A stretch of DNA of 64,000 bases from CAYVHU01 sp964451415 (GTDB lineage: Bacteria > Pseudomonadota > Alphaproteobacteria > Rhodospirillales > Magnetovibrionaceae). The translations under genes and the position numbers were made by a program. Below the pieces are notes generated by a model. That model searched no databases. It had not been told where the DNA came from and worked only from the letters and a program-made list of their open reading frames with translations. The DNA is taken from positions 115,606 to 179,605 of the forward strand of contig CAYVHU010000006.1 in assembly GCA_964451415.1 (NCBI GenBank), given 5' to 3'. The stretch's first letter is position 1, and each line of letters opens with the position of its first letter. This document shows, one piece after another, positions 1 to 9,667 of the stretch.

Positions 1-18
1 ACGGCTCCGAGTGCGCGG

Positions 19-47
19 TTTGTACGCAATTCCAACACCTTCGTCAA
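19..47 (-). promoter_or_regulatory. Candidate sigma70-type promoter reading off the left edge
   Basis: On the minus strand TTGACG (42-47) and TACAAA (19-24) are separated by exactly 17 bases, close to the housekeeping promoter consensus. It lies just downstream of icd and points out of the window, so it would serve a gene or RNA beyond position 1. The rest of 1-84 shows no coding sequence I recognise. Inference from two hexamers only. Confidence 0.4.
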
Positions 48-84
48 GCCTTGAATCGTCCCGCTTCGTTGATCGAACGCCCTC

Positions 85-1305
85 TTACCAGGCCGCCATC
101 GCACTTTGCAGGTTCTCATCGAGCTTGTCCAAAAACTGTCCCGTGGTCATCCAGGCCTGATCCGGGCCGATCAAAAGCGCCAGATCCTTGGTCATATCGC
201 CGCTTTCCACCGTTTCCACACAGACACGTTCCAGCGTTTCGGCGAATTTCACCACTTCGGGCGTATCGTCGAACTTACCGCGATACGAAAGGCCCCGGGT
301 CCAGGCGAAAATAGATGCGATGGGATTGGTCGAAGTTTCTTTGTTCGCCTGATGCTGACGGTAATGGCGCGTCACGGTGCCGTGGGCGGCCTCGGCTTCC
401 ACGGTCTTGCCGTCCGGGGTCAACAGGACCGACGTCATCAGGCCCAGGGAACCAAAGCCCTGCGCCACCGTGTCGGACTGCACATCGCCGTCGTAGTTCT
501 TGCACGCCCACAAAAAGCCGCCCGACCATTTCATGGCGCACGCCACCATGTCGTCGATCAAGCGGTGTTCATAGGTAATGCCTGCGGCCTTGAACCTGTC
601 CGCGAACTCGGTCTCAAAGACCTCTTGGAACAAATCTTTGAAACGCCCGTCATAGGCTTTGAGAATCGTGTTCTTGGTCGAAAGGTACACCGGCCAGCCG
701 AGATCGAGACCGTAGTTGAGGCACGAACGCGCAAAACCGCGAATGCTATCATCTAAGTTGTACATGGCCATGGCCACACCGTCATCGGGGAAATCGAAGA
801 CCTCGCGCTCGATGACCTCGCCACCGTCGTCGGGGACAAATTTAAGGATCAACTTCCCCGGACCGGTGGTCCTGAAATCCGTGGCACGGTACTGATCGCC
901 GTAAGCATGGCGACCGATCACGATCGGCTGGGTCCAGCCCGGCACAAGGCGCGGCACATTGGCGCAGATAATCGGCTGGCGAAACACCGTGCCGCCGATG
1001 ATGTTGCGCAAGGTGCCGTTGGGCGAACGCCACATGGACTTCAGGTTGAATTCCTTCACCCGCGCTTCATCCGGGGTAATGGTCGCGCATTTTACGCCGA
1101 CGCCGTACTTTTTGATGGCGTTGGCGGCATCAATGGTAATCTGGTCATCGGTTTCGTCGCGCTTTTCGATCCCCAAGTCGTAGTACTTCAAATCGATTTC
1201 CAGGTACGGCAGAATCAGTTTGTTCTTGATGAAGTCCCAGATGATGCGTGTCATCTCATCGCCATCAAGTTCGACGATGGGGTTCTGGACTTTGATTTTC
1301 GACAT
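85..1305 (-). CDS. icd: NADP-dependent isocitrate dehydrogenase
   Basis: A 406-residue cytosolic TCA-cycle enzyme that oxidatively decarboxylates isocitrate to 2-oxoglutarate with NADP. The N-terminus (PIVELDGDEMTRIIWDFIK), the phosphate/isocitrate loop SPNGTLRNIIGG near residue 95 and the C-terminal half (EAAHGTVTRHYR, NPIASIFAWTRGL) are typical of the dimeric class II (eukaryotic-like) IDH common in alphaproteobacteria, as is the length. The reading frame stays open for 56 codons upstream, but the MSKIKVQNP start has a good AGGAG about 6 bases before it and matches the family start. It lies downstream of a LOG-family gene on the same strand, 85 bases away; no intrinsic terminator is evident behind it. 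Confidence 0.97.
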   Translation of the reverse strand: MSKIKVQNPIVELDGDEMTRIIWDFIKNKLILPYLEIDLKYYDLGIEKRDETDDQITIDAANAIKKYGVGVKCATITPDEARVKEFNLKSMWRSPNGTLRNIIGGTVFRQPIICANVPRLVPGWTQPIVIGRHAYGDQYRATDFRTTGPGKLILKFVPDDGGEVIEREVFDFPDDGVAMAMYNLDDSIRGFARSCLNYGLDLGWPVYLSTKNTILKAYDGRFKDLFQEVFETEFADRFKAAGITYEHRLIDDMVACAMKWSGGFLWACKNYDGDVQSDTVAQGFGSLGLMTSVLLTPDGKTVEAEAAHGTVTRHYRQHQANKETSTNPIASIFAWTRGLSYRGKFDDTPEVVKFAETLERVCVETVESGDMTKDLALLIGPDQAWMTTGQFLDKLDENLQSAMAAW

Positions 1306-1390
1306 GAACGTCTCCTGAAAACGGGGCCGGAAGTACGGCGAAACCATACGGCGCGTGTCTGTTTTTGACAAGCCGGAGCCTGACAGAGGC

Positions 1391-1975
1391 CTAAAGATGG
1401 CTGGTGAGAACCACGTCATCCACGTCGGGAGCAACCGCAATGGCCGGGAAAATCTGTTCCACACAATCGACAACCTGGAATAAATCCCTGACCTTGTCGT
1501 GACCGTAACCGCCTTCGACCACCCGATCGACCAAAGCGAGGTATGGATCCCAATAGCCGTTTATGTTTACGAAAATAATGGGCTTGTTGTGCTGTTGCAG
1601 TTGTTTCCATGTGGTGATTTCGATGCTCTCATCCAACGTGCCCAGACCGCCCGGCAAAATGACAAACGCATCGGACAGGGCGAACATTCGCGACTTGCGC
1701 GTGTGCATGTCATCGACCACACATTCCTCGGCTCCGGCAACCGCCCCGACCTCGTAAGCCTTTAGAAATTCTGGGATAACGCCCGTCACCTCGCCACCTG
1801 CGGCAATCGTTGCATTGGCCACAACGGCCATCAAGCCGATCCCGCCACCGCCATAAATCAAGCGCACGCCACGCGCGCCCAGCAGACGGCCCAGTTTCTC
1901 GGCCTCTTGAGCATGGGCCGGGTCCACACCCGAACGGGACCCGCAAAAAACACACAACGCCTTCAGGTTGCTCAT
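1391..1975 (-). CDS. LOG family protein (TIGR00730-type cytokinin riboside 5'-monophosphate phosphoribohydrolase)
   Basis: A 194-residue Rossmann-fold protein of the LOG / lysine-decarboxylase-like family, which cleaves nucleoside 5'-monophosphates to free base and ribose 5-phosphate. Family signatures are visible: CVFCGSRSG at the N-terminus, the glycine-rich YGGGGIGLMA (41-50), MHTRKSRM (90-97) and the catalytic PGGLGTLDE (108-116). Length is standard. It is 85 bases upstream of icd on the same strand and may share its transcript. The exact base substrate in bacteria of this type is unclear; many close relatives are annotated only as TIGR00730 proteins. Confidence 0.93.
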   Translation of the reverse strand: MSNLKALCVFCGSRSGVDPAHAQEAEKLGRLLGARGVRLIYGGGGIGLMAVVANATIAAGGEVTGVIPEFLKAYEVGAVAGAEECVVDDMHTRKSRMFALSDAFVILPGGLGTLDESIEITTWKQLQQHNKPIIFVNINGYWDPYLALVDRVVEGGYGHDKVRDLFQVVDCVEQIFPAIAVAPDVDDVVLTSHL

Positions 1976-2138
1976 ATCTTTTCCTTTACCATTTTCTCCC
2001 CTTGTAACTCGAACTTTCGCCTTCGCATAGGTCTTGCCTTAAGCGCGTGTCGTGTCACGTCTCATTTGAATGAGTTTGAACCCTAAGGTAGACTGAAGGC
2101 CGAGAGGGTTCGAAATTTTAAGTCAGGAGTGGGTGAGC

Positions 2139-3095
2139 GTGCAAAAATCCGTAATCATAGGCGTCCTTGGCGCGGTGGCGGTGAGCGTGGCGGTGGTGCT
2201 GAGCATCACCCTCGGCGGACAGGACGCAACAACGTCTAAAGTCGCTCCCCCACCCGCACCAACACCTAACGCCGCCCCGGTGAAGCAAAGCACGATCCCC
2301 CCGACCTTCGACGTTGTGCGTGTCGACCCCCAAGGCAACACCGTTATCGCGGGACGCGCACAGCCGGGAAGCACCGTCGAAATCCTGAGTGACGGCAAGG
2401 TGTTCGGGTCCGTACGCACCGACCCGCGCGGTGAATGGGTGTTCGTCCCCAAAAAAACGTTGCTGCCGGGCGAACGGCGCCTGGGCCTGAGAATGCTGCG
2501 CGATGGTAGCGATCCGCTCTTGTCGGAACATGAAGTGATCCTTGTGGTGCCAAAACGCGGCAAAAACGGTGGCGGCGTTCTGGCCGTAAAGGTGCGCCGC
2601 GATGGTACCGGCGCGAGTGAAGTTCTGCAAAAACCCGGCGCTAAAAGCGCGTTCGACGTAGATTCCATAGATTACGGAAACGGCCGGTTTTCCATCAGCG
2701 GCCATGCGAATCCAGGGAAAGCGGTGCGGCTTTATCTCGACAATCGTTTGCTCGGAGCCATCATCGCAAACGACAAAGGCTTGTGGAAACTAACGCCCAA
2801 AAACGCCATCGCACCGGGAACCTATACCCTGCGCGCCGATATGACGGACAAGGGCGGACGCGTTCTGGCACGGCGTGAATTGCCCTTCCAGCGCGCCCGG
2901 CAAAAAGATACCCAAAACCTCAACCCCGGTAGTTTCGTCGTCATCCAGCCCGGCAACAACCTATGGCGACTGGCGGTACGCAACTATGGACAGGGCTTGC
3001 GCTATCACCTGATTTTCGAGGCCAACCGGGACTTGATCAAAGACCCCAACCTGATTTATCCGGGACAGGTCTTCCGCTTGCCGGGCAATCAATGA
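2139..3095 (+). CDS. Membrane-anchored LysM peptidoglycan-binding protein with Ig-like repeats
   Basis: About 318 residues. The N-terminus is one hydrophobic segment (SVIIGVLGAVAVSVAVVLSI), a signal anchor or uncleaved signal. Two similar beta-rich modules follow, each with an AG/SG-x-A-x-PG start and ending in G-E/L-W-x-x-x-P (about residues 62-110 and 183-245), resembling bacterial Ig-like repeats. The C-terminal 50 residues (FVVIQPGNNLWRLAVRNYG ... NLIYPGQVFRLP) form a LysM domain, so the protein probably binds peptidoglycan in the periplasm. Two in-frame GTG starts exist at 2133 and 2139. AGGAG at 2125-2129 is only 3 bases from the first but 9 from the second, so I prefer 2139. Divergent from the LOG gene; 64 bases before psd. 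Confidence 0.85.
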   Translation: MQKSVIIGVLGAVAVSVAVVLSITLGGQDATTSKVAPPPAPTPNAAPVKQSTIPPTFDVVRVDPQGNTVIAGRAQPGSTVEILSDGKVFGSVRTDPRGEWVFVPKKTLLPGERRLGLRMLRDGSDPLLSEHEVILVVPKRGKNGGGVLAVKVRRDGTGASEVLQKPGAKSAFDVDSIDYGNGRFSISGHANPGKAVRLYLDNRLLGAIIANDKGLWKLTPKNAIAPGTYTLRADMTDKGGRVLARRELPFQRARQKDTQNLNPGSFVVIQPGNNLWRLAVRNYGQGLRYHLIFEANRDLIKDPNLIYPGQVFRLPGNQ

Positions 3096-3159
3096 TACAC
3101 AACATCTCTCTAGTGCAGCCGGGACCCCAGCCCCTGAGCAAAGTCGAGGAACTCCGAAC

Positions 3160-3843
3160 GTGAAGACCATCTTGGTCCCCATAAATCCCGCAGGGTGGCC
3201 ATTTATCGCCCTTTTTGCAGCGATCACCCTGGTTTTGGGCTATGTCGCAGAACCGCTCGGCTGGATCGGCGTGGTGCTCACCGCATGGTGCATCTATTTT
3301 TTCCGCGATCCCGACCGCGTGAGCCCCACACGCCCGGGCCTCGTCCTCTCGCCCGCCGACGGGCGCGTCTGCCTGATCGACGAAGCCGTGCCCCCAGCGG
3401 AATTGGACATGGGCCTTGAGCCGCGTCCGCGTGTGTGTGTTTTCATGAGCGTTTTCAACGTCCACGTCAACCGCGCCCCCATGGGCGGCGTGATCACCAA
3501 GACCGCCTACCGCCCCGGGAAATTTCTCAATGCGGAACTGGACAAGGCCAGCGAATTCAATGAACGCCAGGCCTTACGCATGACATCCGACGACGGCCAC
3601 GACTTAGCCTTCGTGCAAATCGCAGGTCTGGTGGCGCGGCGCATCGTGTGTCAGGTCGAGGCCGGCACGCATGTGAGCGCCGGAGAACGCTTCGGTTTGA
3701 TCCGTTTCGGCTCACGCGTGGATGTCTATCTACCCGAAGGGGCTCAGCCACTGGTCGTCACCGGGCAACTGGCCACGGCGGGAGAAACAATCATCGCCGA
3801 CCTCGCGTCCGACGAATCGGTGCGCAACGGCGAAATTCGCTAA
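3160..3843 (+). CDS. psd: Phosphatidylserine decarboxylase proenzyme
   Basis: A 227-residue member of the short phosphatidylserine decarboxylase class, which converts phosphatidylserine to phosphatidylethanolamine at the inner membrane using a pyruvoyl group. Two hydrophobic stretches lie near residues 14-45. The expected catalytic elements are visible: Asp66 in SPADG, His102 in FNVHVNR, and the self-cleavage pair Gly184-Ser185 in RFGSRVDVYLP, where Ser becomes the pyruvoyl of the small alpha chain. Start is GTG with GAGGA about 10 bases upstream. The gene is 18 bases before pssA, which makes its substrate, so the two steps of PE synthesis are co-transcribed. Confidence 0.96.
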   Translation: MKTILVPINPAGWPFIALFAAITLVLGYVAEPLGWIGVVLTAWCIYFFRDPDRVSPTRPGLVLSPADGRVCLIDEAVPPAELDMGLEPRPRVCVFMSVFNVHVNRAPMGGVITKTAYRPGKFLNAELDKASEFNERQALRMTSDDGHDLAFVQIAGLVARRIVCQVEAGTHVSAGERFGLIRFGSRVDVYLPEGAQPLVVTGQLATAGETIIADLASDESVRNGEIR

Positions 3844-3861
3844 GGTCCGAGGAACACGATC

Positions 3862-4707
3862 ATGGCTCGATTGAAACTGCCCAAACGGCGCATGAAACGT
3901 CCCCGGCAGGCGCGCTTGTCACTCAACGTGATGATCCCCAACATATTGACCTTGATGGCGATGAGCGCGGGGCTGACCGCCATCCGCTTCGCCTCTGAAT
4001 CCCACTGGAAAAATGCGGCTCTGGCAATTCTCGCCGCCGCCATCTTGGATGCCCTGGACGGGCGCATCGCGCGGTTGTTAAAGGGGACATCAAGATTCGG
4101 TGCGGAACTGGACTCGCTTTCCGATATCCTCAGCTTCGGTGTCGCCCCGGGATTGATCCTGTATTTCTGGTCGCTGCAAAATTTCAGTCGCATCGGCTGG
4201 ATTCTGGTGCTTCTTTACGCCGTGAGCTGCGCCTTACGTCTGGCGCGTTTCAATACCATGATCGAGGTTTCCGAGCCTCCCATCTGGGCGTCCACATTTT
4301 TTACCGGCGTCCCCGCACCGGCCGCCGCCGGGGTGGTGCTGCTGCCCCTGATTGTCTCGTTCAATCTTTTCGAGCCCTTTATGCGCAGCCCCGAAGTGGT
4401 CGCAACGTTCATGGTCCTGGCATCGTTTTTGATGGTCAGCCGCATTCCCACCTATTCTTTCAAAAAAGTGAGACTGCGTCCCAGCATGATTTTACCGCTC
4501 ATGATGAGCGTGGGACTGGTCGCCGCCAGCATGATGAGTGCGCCATGGATCACCCTGTCCGGCATCATGGTGGTGTATCTGATTTCAATTCTGTTTTCCA
4601 TGCGTAGCTATCGAGCTCTTTGCCAGCGCACCGGCGCCTACGATGCGCATGATGTGGAGAATGTGGATCAACCCAACGCCGACACCAGCGGCGATCCCGA
4701 CACTTAA
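3862..4707 (+). CDS. pssA: CDP-diacylglycerol--serine O-phosphatidyltransferase
   Basis: A 281-residue integral membrane enzyme that joins serine to CDP-diacylglycerol, giving phosphatidylserine. The CDP-alcohol phosphotransferase signature D-x2-DG-x2-AR-x8-G-x3-D-x3-D is complete (from DALDGRIARLL to ELDSLSD, about residues 56-81) and carries the metal-binding aspartates. Several hydrophobic helices follow. It sits directly behind psd. Its last bases overlap by 4 with the stop of the convergent RND transporter gene, so neither has room for a separate terminator. Confidence 0.96.
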   Translation: MARLKLPKRRMKRPRQARLSLNVMIPNILTLMAMSAGLTAIRFASESHWKNAALAILAAAILDALDGRIARLLKGTSRFGAELDSLSDILSFGVAPGLILYFWSLQNFSRIGWILVLLYAVSCALRLARFNTMIEVSEPPIWASTFFTGVPAPAAAGVVLLPLIVSFNLFEPFMRSPEVVATFMVLASFLMVSRIPTYSFKKVRLRPSMILPLMMSVGLVAASMMSAPWITLSGIMVVYLISILFSMRSYRALCQRTGAYDAHDVENVDQPNADTSGDPDT

Positions 4708-7700
4708 CGCGCCCGCCACCATTGGGCCACGTTGGCGCGGATCATCAAGGCCGAAGGCGTGACGATCAACGTCAAGATGGTGGCGAAGCTTAGGCCGAAA
4801 ACGATGGAAACCGATAGCTGCACCCACAATTGATTGGCGGGCGCACCGCGCACCACCGTGCGATCGATAAAGTCGAGGCCTATATTCATGGCCATGGGCA
4901 GCAGACCCAAAACGGTGGTTACGGTGGTCAGAAGCACCGGACGCAGGCGCTGCGCGCCGGTCAGCAAAATCGCCTCACGCGCATCCTTACTGGTGCGTTT
5001 CAGGCGATCGAAGGTGTCGATCAGCACGATATTGTTATTGACCACGATGCCCGCCAACGCGATCACGCCGATGCCTCCCATGACAATGCCGAACGGCTGT
5101 CCCGTCACCAGCAAGCCGACGAACACGCCCAACGTGGACATCACCACCGCCGATAGAATCAGGAAGCTTGAATAGAAGCTGTTGAACTGCGTGACCAGAA
5201 TGATGGCGATGAGAAACAACGCCACCGCGAACGCCTTAAGTAAAAACGCTTTGGACTCGGCCTGTTTCTCGTTATCTCCCTTGAAACGCACGTTCACACG
5301 CGGATCCACATGGGCCTTCGCCAACCAACTGCGGATTTCCCGGATTTTGGCGTTGGCCAAAAGACCCTCGCGAAGATCGGCCCCGATGCTCACCACGCGC
5401 CGGGAATCGGTGCGACTGATGGTGCCAACCTTGGGCACGGGCCGTATGGTGACGAAATTGGAAAGGGGCACCAGGCCCGCAAGGGTCTGCACCCGCATCT
5501 GCCGCAATTGATTCAAGGTGCGGTCCTTTTCCGGGAACCGGGCGCGGATATCGATCTCGTCGTCGGTGTCCTTGGGACGGTATTTGCCCAGCTTCACACC
5601 CGAGGATGCCAGACGAATGGTGGAACCGATGTTGGACACGTTCGCCCCAAATTTGGCCGCCTGGGCCCGGTTGACTTTAATAACCCAGTCGATCCCGGGC
5701 AACGGCAGGCTGTCCTCGACATCCACGAAACCACCGAGTTTCGCCAAACCTTTTTCAATTTTCAACGCCGCCGGCTTCAACAAGTCGGGATCACGCGAAG
5801 ACAATTCAATCTGCACGGCCTTGCCCGCATGGGGGCCATTTTTCTGTTTCTCTGTACTGATAACAATCCCCGCTATGGATTTTGTACGCCTACGGACCTC
5901 GGCGAGGATTTGATCCGCCTTCGGACGCACACGCCAATCCTTGAATTCCAAGAAAATGCTGCCGATGATGTCTTCGGCAGCGGCACTGGTGGGGTTGGAA
6001 CGGGTGCGCGCGTAAACCGTCTTGATACCCTTGACCTTAAGCACCTGCGCTTCCACCTGACGCACCAGCGCATCGCGTTCCCAGATCGACAGATTGCCGC
6101 GCGCACGCACCTGCACTTGCGCGTTGGAAGGCTCGGTACTGGGAAAGAACTGGACACCATGGCCGAATTTCGCATAGGAAAACAAGACGATGACCAAGGC
6201 CGCAACGGCTCCCACAATAACCCATGCCGGATGTTTCAAAGCCCCCTTCAGAAGGCGCAGATAGCCGCGCGTGATCCCGTGCAGATTGTCCAGATCGACC
6301 TCTTGGGCGGATATGGCCTTCATGGCGTCGGGGTCCGCGGTGTCGCCAGGACGGCCAAAATGCGCCCCCAACGCAGGAATGAACACCAACGCCATCAGCA
6401 ACGATGCGCTTAACGTCGCGAGCATGGTAATGGGCAGGTATTTCATGAATTCCCCGACCACGCCGGGCCAGAACAACAAGGGAAAAAATGCCGCCAGGGT
6501 GGTCAGCGTCGAAGCGATGATCGGCGGCGCCATGAGCTTCGCCGACAAGGCGTAGGCGACCCTGCGGTCCAGCCCCTCCGTCATCTTGCGGTCCGCATAC
6601 TCCGTAACCACGATCGCCCCGTCCACGAGCATTCCCACTGCCAGGACGAGGCCGAACAGAACCACGATATTCATCGTCAGGCCCAACAGGTACAACACCA
6701 GAACGCCACTTAAAAAAGACCCTGGAATGGCGATGCCGACCAACGCCGCAGACCGCATCCCCAGCGAGGCCACCACCACGATCATCACCAGAAGGACGGC
6801 GCTGATAACACTGTTTTCCAAGGTTGAAAGGCGTTCGACGATTTCCGTGGACTTGTCTTGAACGTAACCGATTTTAACGAGGTGGCGCACGTTGCGCGGC
6901 CATTGGGCGCGTTCTTTTGCAACGGTTTTGCGCACCAACGCTACGGTTTTGATGAGATTCTGCCCGCTGCGCTTGGAAACTTCCAACGTCACCGCAGACT
7001 GCCCATCAACGCGTGCGAAGCTTGTCGGATCTTTGAAAGAGCGGCGCACCTCGCCGATATCACCAAGCACAACCGAAGAATCGCCGCTCACCTTGATCGG
7101 TAAGCTCATGATATCCTTGACGTTATGAACCAGTCCCGGCACCTTCAGCGTAAAACTGCCCCGGCCCGTGTCCTGGGCACCTGCCGCCACCAGCTTGTTG
7201 GAATTTTTTACACTGGCGATGGCCTCCGCCGGGCTTAAGCCATAGCTTTGCGCCTTCACCGGGTCGATGACGATTTCCACCATCTCCTCGCGCGTGCCCG
7301 TCAGTTGCGCCTTCAACACCGGAGACAAGCCTTCGATATCGTCCTTCAAGGTGCGCCCCAACTTCAACAACGCCCGTTCCGGGATCGCCCCCGACAGCGT
7401 TACCACGACGATCGGAAATTCCGAGAAATTAAGCTCCTTGATGGTCGGTTCGTCGCTTTCCTTCGGCAGTTTCGGTTTCGCCAGATCGACTTGTACGCGG
7501 ACATCGCGCATGGCTTTGTTCACATCGAACCCGGCATCGAATTCCAACACCACGTTGGCACCGCCTTCAAAGCCCTTGGCGCGCATTTCCTTCAGGCCTT
7601 CAATGGAGCGCAACTCCAGTTCCAACGGACGGATCAGCAGGGTTTCGGCATCCTCAGGCGAAATCCCTTCGTGCATAACACGCACGATGATCAACGGAAT

Positions 7701-7826
7701 GTTGATATCCGGGGCGGCTTCCTTGGGGATTTCCACATAGGCGACGGCACCCGCGATCAACAGCAACACCAACGTGGAAATCGTCGTGCGCGCTCGCGAA
7801 AAAGCCAGGTCGATAAATGCGTGCAT
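4704..7826 (-). CDS. RND-type multidrug efflux inner-membrane transporter
   Basis: A 1040-residue resistance-nodulation-division permease, a proton-driven trimeric exporter of the AcrB/MexF superfamily. It begins with a helix after FSRARTTISTLVLLLIAG, then a periplasmic porter region with PEDAETLLIRPLE, a block of membrane helices containing VGMLVDGAIVVTEY (charged residues of the proton relay), and a second half repeating the pattern (GIVVNNNIVLIDTFDR). This duplicated layout and the length are characteristic. The HAE1-like motif set suggests hydrophobic or amphiphilic substrates; which drug cannot be read. It is last in a marR-adaptor-permease operon, 3 bases after the adaptor. No outer-membrane channel gene is adjacent, so a TolC-like partner is presumably encoded elsewhere. 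Confidence 0.95.
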   Translation of the reverse strand: MHAFIDLAFSRARTTISTLVLLLIAGAVAYVEIPKEAAPDINIPLIIVRVMHEGISPEDAETLLIRPLELELRSIEGLKEMRAKGFEGGANVVLEFDAGFDVNKAMRDVRVQVDLAKPKLPKESDEPTIKELNFSEFPIVVVTLSGAIPERALLKLGRTLKDDIEGLSPVLKAQLTGTREEMVEIVIDPVKAQSYGLSPAEAIASVKNSNKLVAAGAQDTGRGSFTLKVPGLVHNVKDIMSLPIKVSGDSSVVLGDIGEVRRSFKDPTSFARVDGQSAVTLEVSKRSGQNLIKTVALVRKTVAKERAQWPRNVRHLVKIGYVQDKSTEIVERLSTLENSVISAVLLVMIVVVASLGMRSAALVGIAIPGSFLSGVLVLYLLGLTMNIVVLFGLVLAVGMLVDGAIVVTEYADRKMTEGLDRRVAYALSAKLMAPPIIASTLTTLAAFFPLLFWPGVVGEFMKYLPITMLATLSASLLMALVFIPALGAHFGRPGDTADPDAMKAISAQEVDLDNLHGITRGYLRLLKGALKHPAWVIVGAVAALVIVLFSYAKFGHGVQFFPSTEPSNAQVQVRARGNLSIWERDALVRQVEAQVLKVKGIKTVYARTRSNPTSAAAEDIIGSIFLEFKDWRVRPKADQILAEVRRRTKSIAGIVISTEKQKNGPHAGKAVQIELSSRDPDLLKPAALKIEKGLAKLGGFVDVEDSLPLPGIDWVIKVNRAQAAKFGANVSNIGSTIRLASSGVKLGKYRPKDTDDEIDIRARFPEKDRTLNQLRQMRVQTLAGLVPLSNFVTIRPVPKVGTISRTDSRRVVSIGADLREGLLANAKIREIRSWLAKAHVDPRVNVRFKGDNEKQAESKAFLLKAFAVALFLIAIILVTQFNSFYSSFLILSAVVMSTLGVFVGLLVTGQPFGIVMGGIGVIALAGIVVNNNIVLIDTFDRLKRTSKDAREAILLTGAQRLRPVLLTTVTTVLGLLPMAMNIGLDFIDRTVVRGAPANQLWVQLSVSIVFGLSFATILTLIVTPSALMIRANVAQWWRAR

Positions 7827-7829
7827 GGC

Positions 7830-9035
7830 TCAACGCCCCGTTTCGGAGATGGTCGGCTTGACGGTGCTCAAATGAGTGCTCGGCAATGGCCCATCGACGG
7901 GCGTAACGGTGTCACCCACACGCACGAATTCCTGCCCCACGGTGATGATGCGGATACGCTTGGGCAAACCCGTCAACCAGGCGCCTTGAGCCGTATCCGA
8001 CGCCAGACGCACACGATGGAACTCGACAATGTTCTGCGCATTGACGGTCTTGACGCCGATGCGCCCCTGGGCATCCAGGCTCAACAATGCCGGTGAAATG
8101 CGATAGCCCACGATGGGCGTCATCGGCAATTCAATATTCGCCGTGAGCCCCTCGGCCACCGACTGATCGGGAACTTTGAACGTTACCTCAAGGCCAAAGG
8201 TCCGTGTCAGCGCATTGGAAGATTTCGCAATATAGGTTACCTTGCCCGCAAACACGCGCCCGTCCGGCAAACCCACCTTCGCGATACGCCCCAGCGCAAC
8301 ATTATCAATATTGCGTTCGGCCACCTGGGCGACGGCCTTGACGGTGGCTAAATCCAAAATACGCGCGGCAAGCTGACCGGCCTTGTCGAAATAATAGCCC
8401 TTCTCTACGGGAAGCGTCTCCACAACGCCGGCGAACGGTGCGGTGACATGGGTGTTGGCCAGTTCGCGTTTCATAAACAAAACCTGGGCGCGCGCAGCTT
8501 CCAGATCTGCCTTCGCCTGAGCGACGTTCAGTTTCGAGCTATAGCCGCCGCGGGACAGCTTACGCGTCGAAGCGTATGCGATTTTGCGTTGCTTCAAACG
8601 CGCTTGAGCCTCGGCCAGACGTTCCGCCCGGTCTTGCGGGTCGATGCGCACCAGCACATCCCCAGCCTTGACCCGGTCGCCCTTTTGCACCGCAAGGCGC
8701 AACACGCGTCCCGTGATCTCGACACGCACATCAACCGCTTTGCCGGCTTCTGTGCGCCCGAAAATCGTCAAAATCGGTGTGTAGCTCCGACTCTCCATCA
8801 CGGCCGTGCGCACACGTTGTGTCATCGCCGGAGCGGAAACCGTCCCTTTCACAACAACGGTTTTGTCCTTGGGAACAACGTGATTTTTCCAAACACCGGA
8901 CGCCATCCAGCCCAACGCCAGCACCGTAATCACGATAGCCGCCTTGTAGGAGGCTTGCAGATGCAAACCGGGGTGCGCACCCTTGTCCATTTCGGAGTTT
9001 GAAACTTGAGGCCCTGAGGTCTTTTTGTCATTCAT
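7830..9035 (-). CDS. RND efflux periplasmic adaptor (membrane fusion protein)
   Basis: A 401-residue HlyD/AcrA-type adaptor linking the RND pump to an outer-membrane channel. A cytoplasmic N-terminus is followed by one membrane anchor (AAIVITVLALGWMASGVW, about 32-49). A lipoyl-like half (GRVLRLAVQKGDRVKAGDVL), a short alpha-helical hairpin (AQARLKQRKIAYAS), the second lipoyl half (THVTAPFAGVVETLPVEKG) and a beta-barrel with the membrane-proximal domain follow. Its ATG shares one base with the marR stop (TAATG), so translation is coupled. The C-terminal stop is 3 bases before the permease start. Confidence 0.94.
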   Translation of the reverse strand: MNDKKTSGPQVSNSEMDKGAHPGLHLQASYKAAIVITVLALGWMASGVWKNHVVPKDKTVVVKGTVSAPAMTQRVRTAVMESRSYTPILTIFGRTEAGKAVDVRVEITGRVLRLAVQKGDRVKAGDVLVRIDPQDRAERLAEAQARLKQRKIAYASTRKLSRGGYSSKLNVAQAKADLEAARAQVLFMKRELANTHVTAPFAGVVETLPVEKGYYFDKAGQLAARILDLATVKAVAQVAERNIDNVALGRIAKVGLPDGRVFAGKVTYIAKSSNALTRTFGLEVTFKVPDQSVAEGLTANIELPMTPIVGYRISPALLSLDAQGRIGVKTVNAQNIVEFHRVRLASDTAQGAWLTGLPKRIRIITVGQEFVRVGDTVTPVDGPLPSTHLSTVKPTISETGR

Positions 9036-9565
9036 TATTTAAAACTCCCCACGGAAGATTTCGTTGCCGATGGACATCCTTGGTTCATGTTGGCGATCAC
9101 ACGTTTCAACAAAGTACGCAAAATATCCTTTTCGTCTTCCGTGAACCCCTGCATGGCCTGAGTCTGATTAGCGTGCGCCTCCACCACCAGATCGTGCCAC
9201 AAACCCGCACCATGTTCGGTGAGAAAGATATTCACCTGACGGCGATCGTCGGCATTGCGCACCCTTACGACCAGACCGTCGCGTTCCATGCGATCGACGG
9301 TTCTCGATAACGTCGGCATTTCCACCGCGATGCACTGTGAAATTTTCTTCTGACTCAAACCGTCTTTTTCCCACAACGCCACCAGAACGGCCCACTGCGC
9401 CACACTGACGCCGTGTTTGTGCAAACGCTCACCCAATTCGCGGTGCAGCGCTTTTTGCGCAATCGTGACCAGATAACCGATGGCGTTTTCACGTTTTTCA
9501 CGCACCAGTGTAGAAAATTCCGCACTGGGTTGGGGGGGAAGCGGATCGCAGATCATCTTGCTCAT
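9035..9565 (-). CDS. MarR family transcriptional regulator of the RND operon
   Basis: A 176-residue winged-helix regulator. The core runs from about residue 30 to 150 with the recognition region ISQCIAVEMPTLSRTVDRME and wing RNADDRRQVNIFLTEHG, standard for MarR. About 25 extra residues precede it. It is the first gene of the marR-adaptor-RND operon and overlaps the adaptor start by one base, so it most likely represses this pump and itself, with release on binding a small-molecule ligand. The ligand cannot be inferred. Confidence 0.92.
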   Translation of the reverse strand: MSKMICDPLPPQPSAEFSTLVREKRENAIGYLVTIAQKALHRELGERLHKHGVSVAQWAVLVALWEKDGLSQKKISQCIAVEMPTLSRTVDRMERDGLVVRVRNADDRRQVNIFLTEHGAGLWHDLVVEAHANQTQAMQGFTEDEKDILRTLLKRVIANMNQGCPSATKSSVGSFK

Positions 9566-9603
9566 GCTTGACTGTCCCGGGCTTTATTGCACCGGGCTAA
9601 AAC

Positions 9604-9632
9604 AGTTTACATGGCAACACTTAGCATGGCAA
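9604..9632 (-). promoter_or_regulatory. Candidate promoter and MarR-binding repeats upstream of the RND operon
   Basis: On the minus strand TTGCCA (9627-9632) and TAAACT (9604-9609) are 17 bases apart and end about 40 bases before the marR start. The box TTGCCATG occurs twice (9625-9632 and 9610-9617, 15 bases apart), once in the -35 element and once touching the -10. Such repeats over a promoter are a reasonable operator for the regulator encoded next. Inference. Confidence 0.4.
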
Positions 9633-9667
9633 TTATCAAACGATAACCGCACAAACAAGCTGCGGCC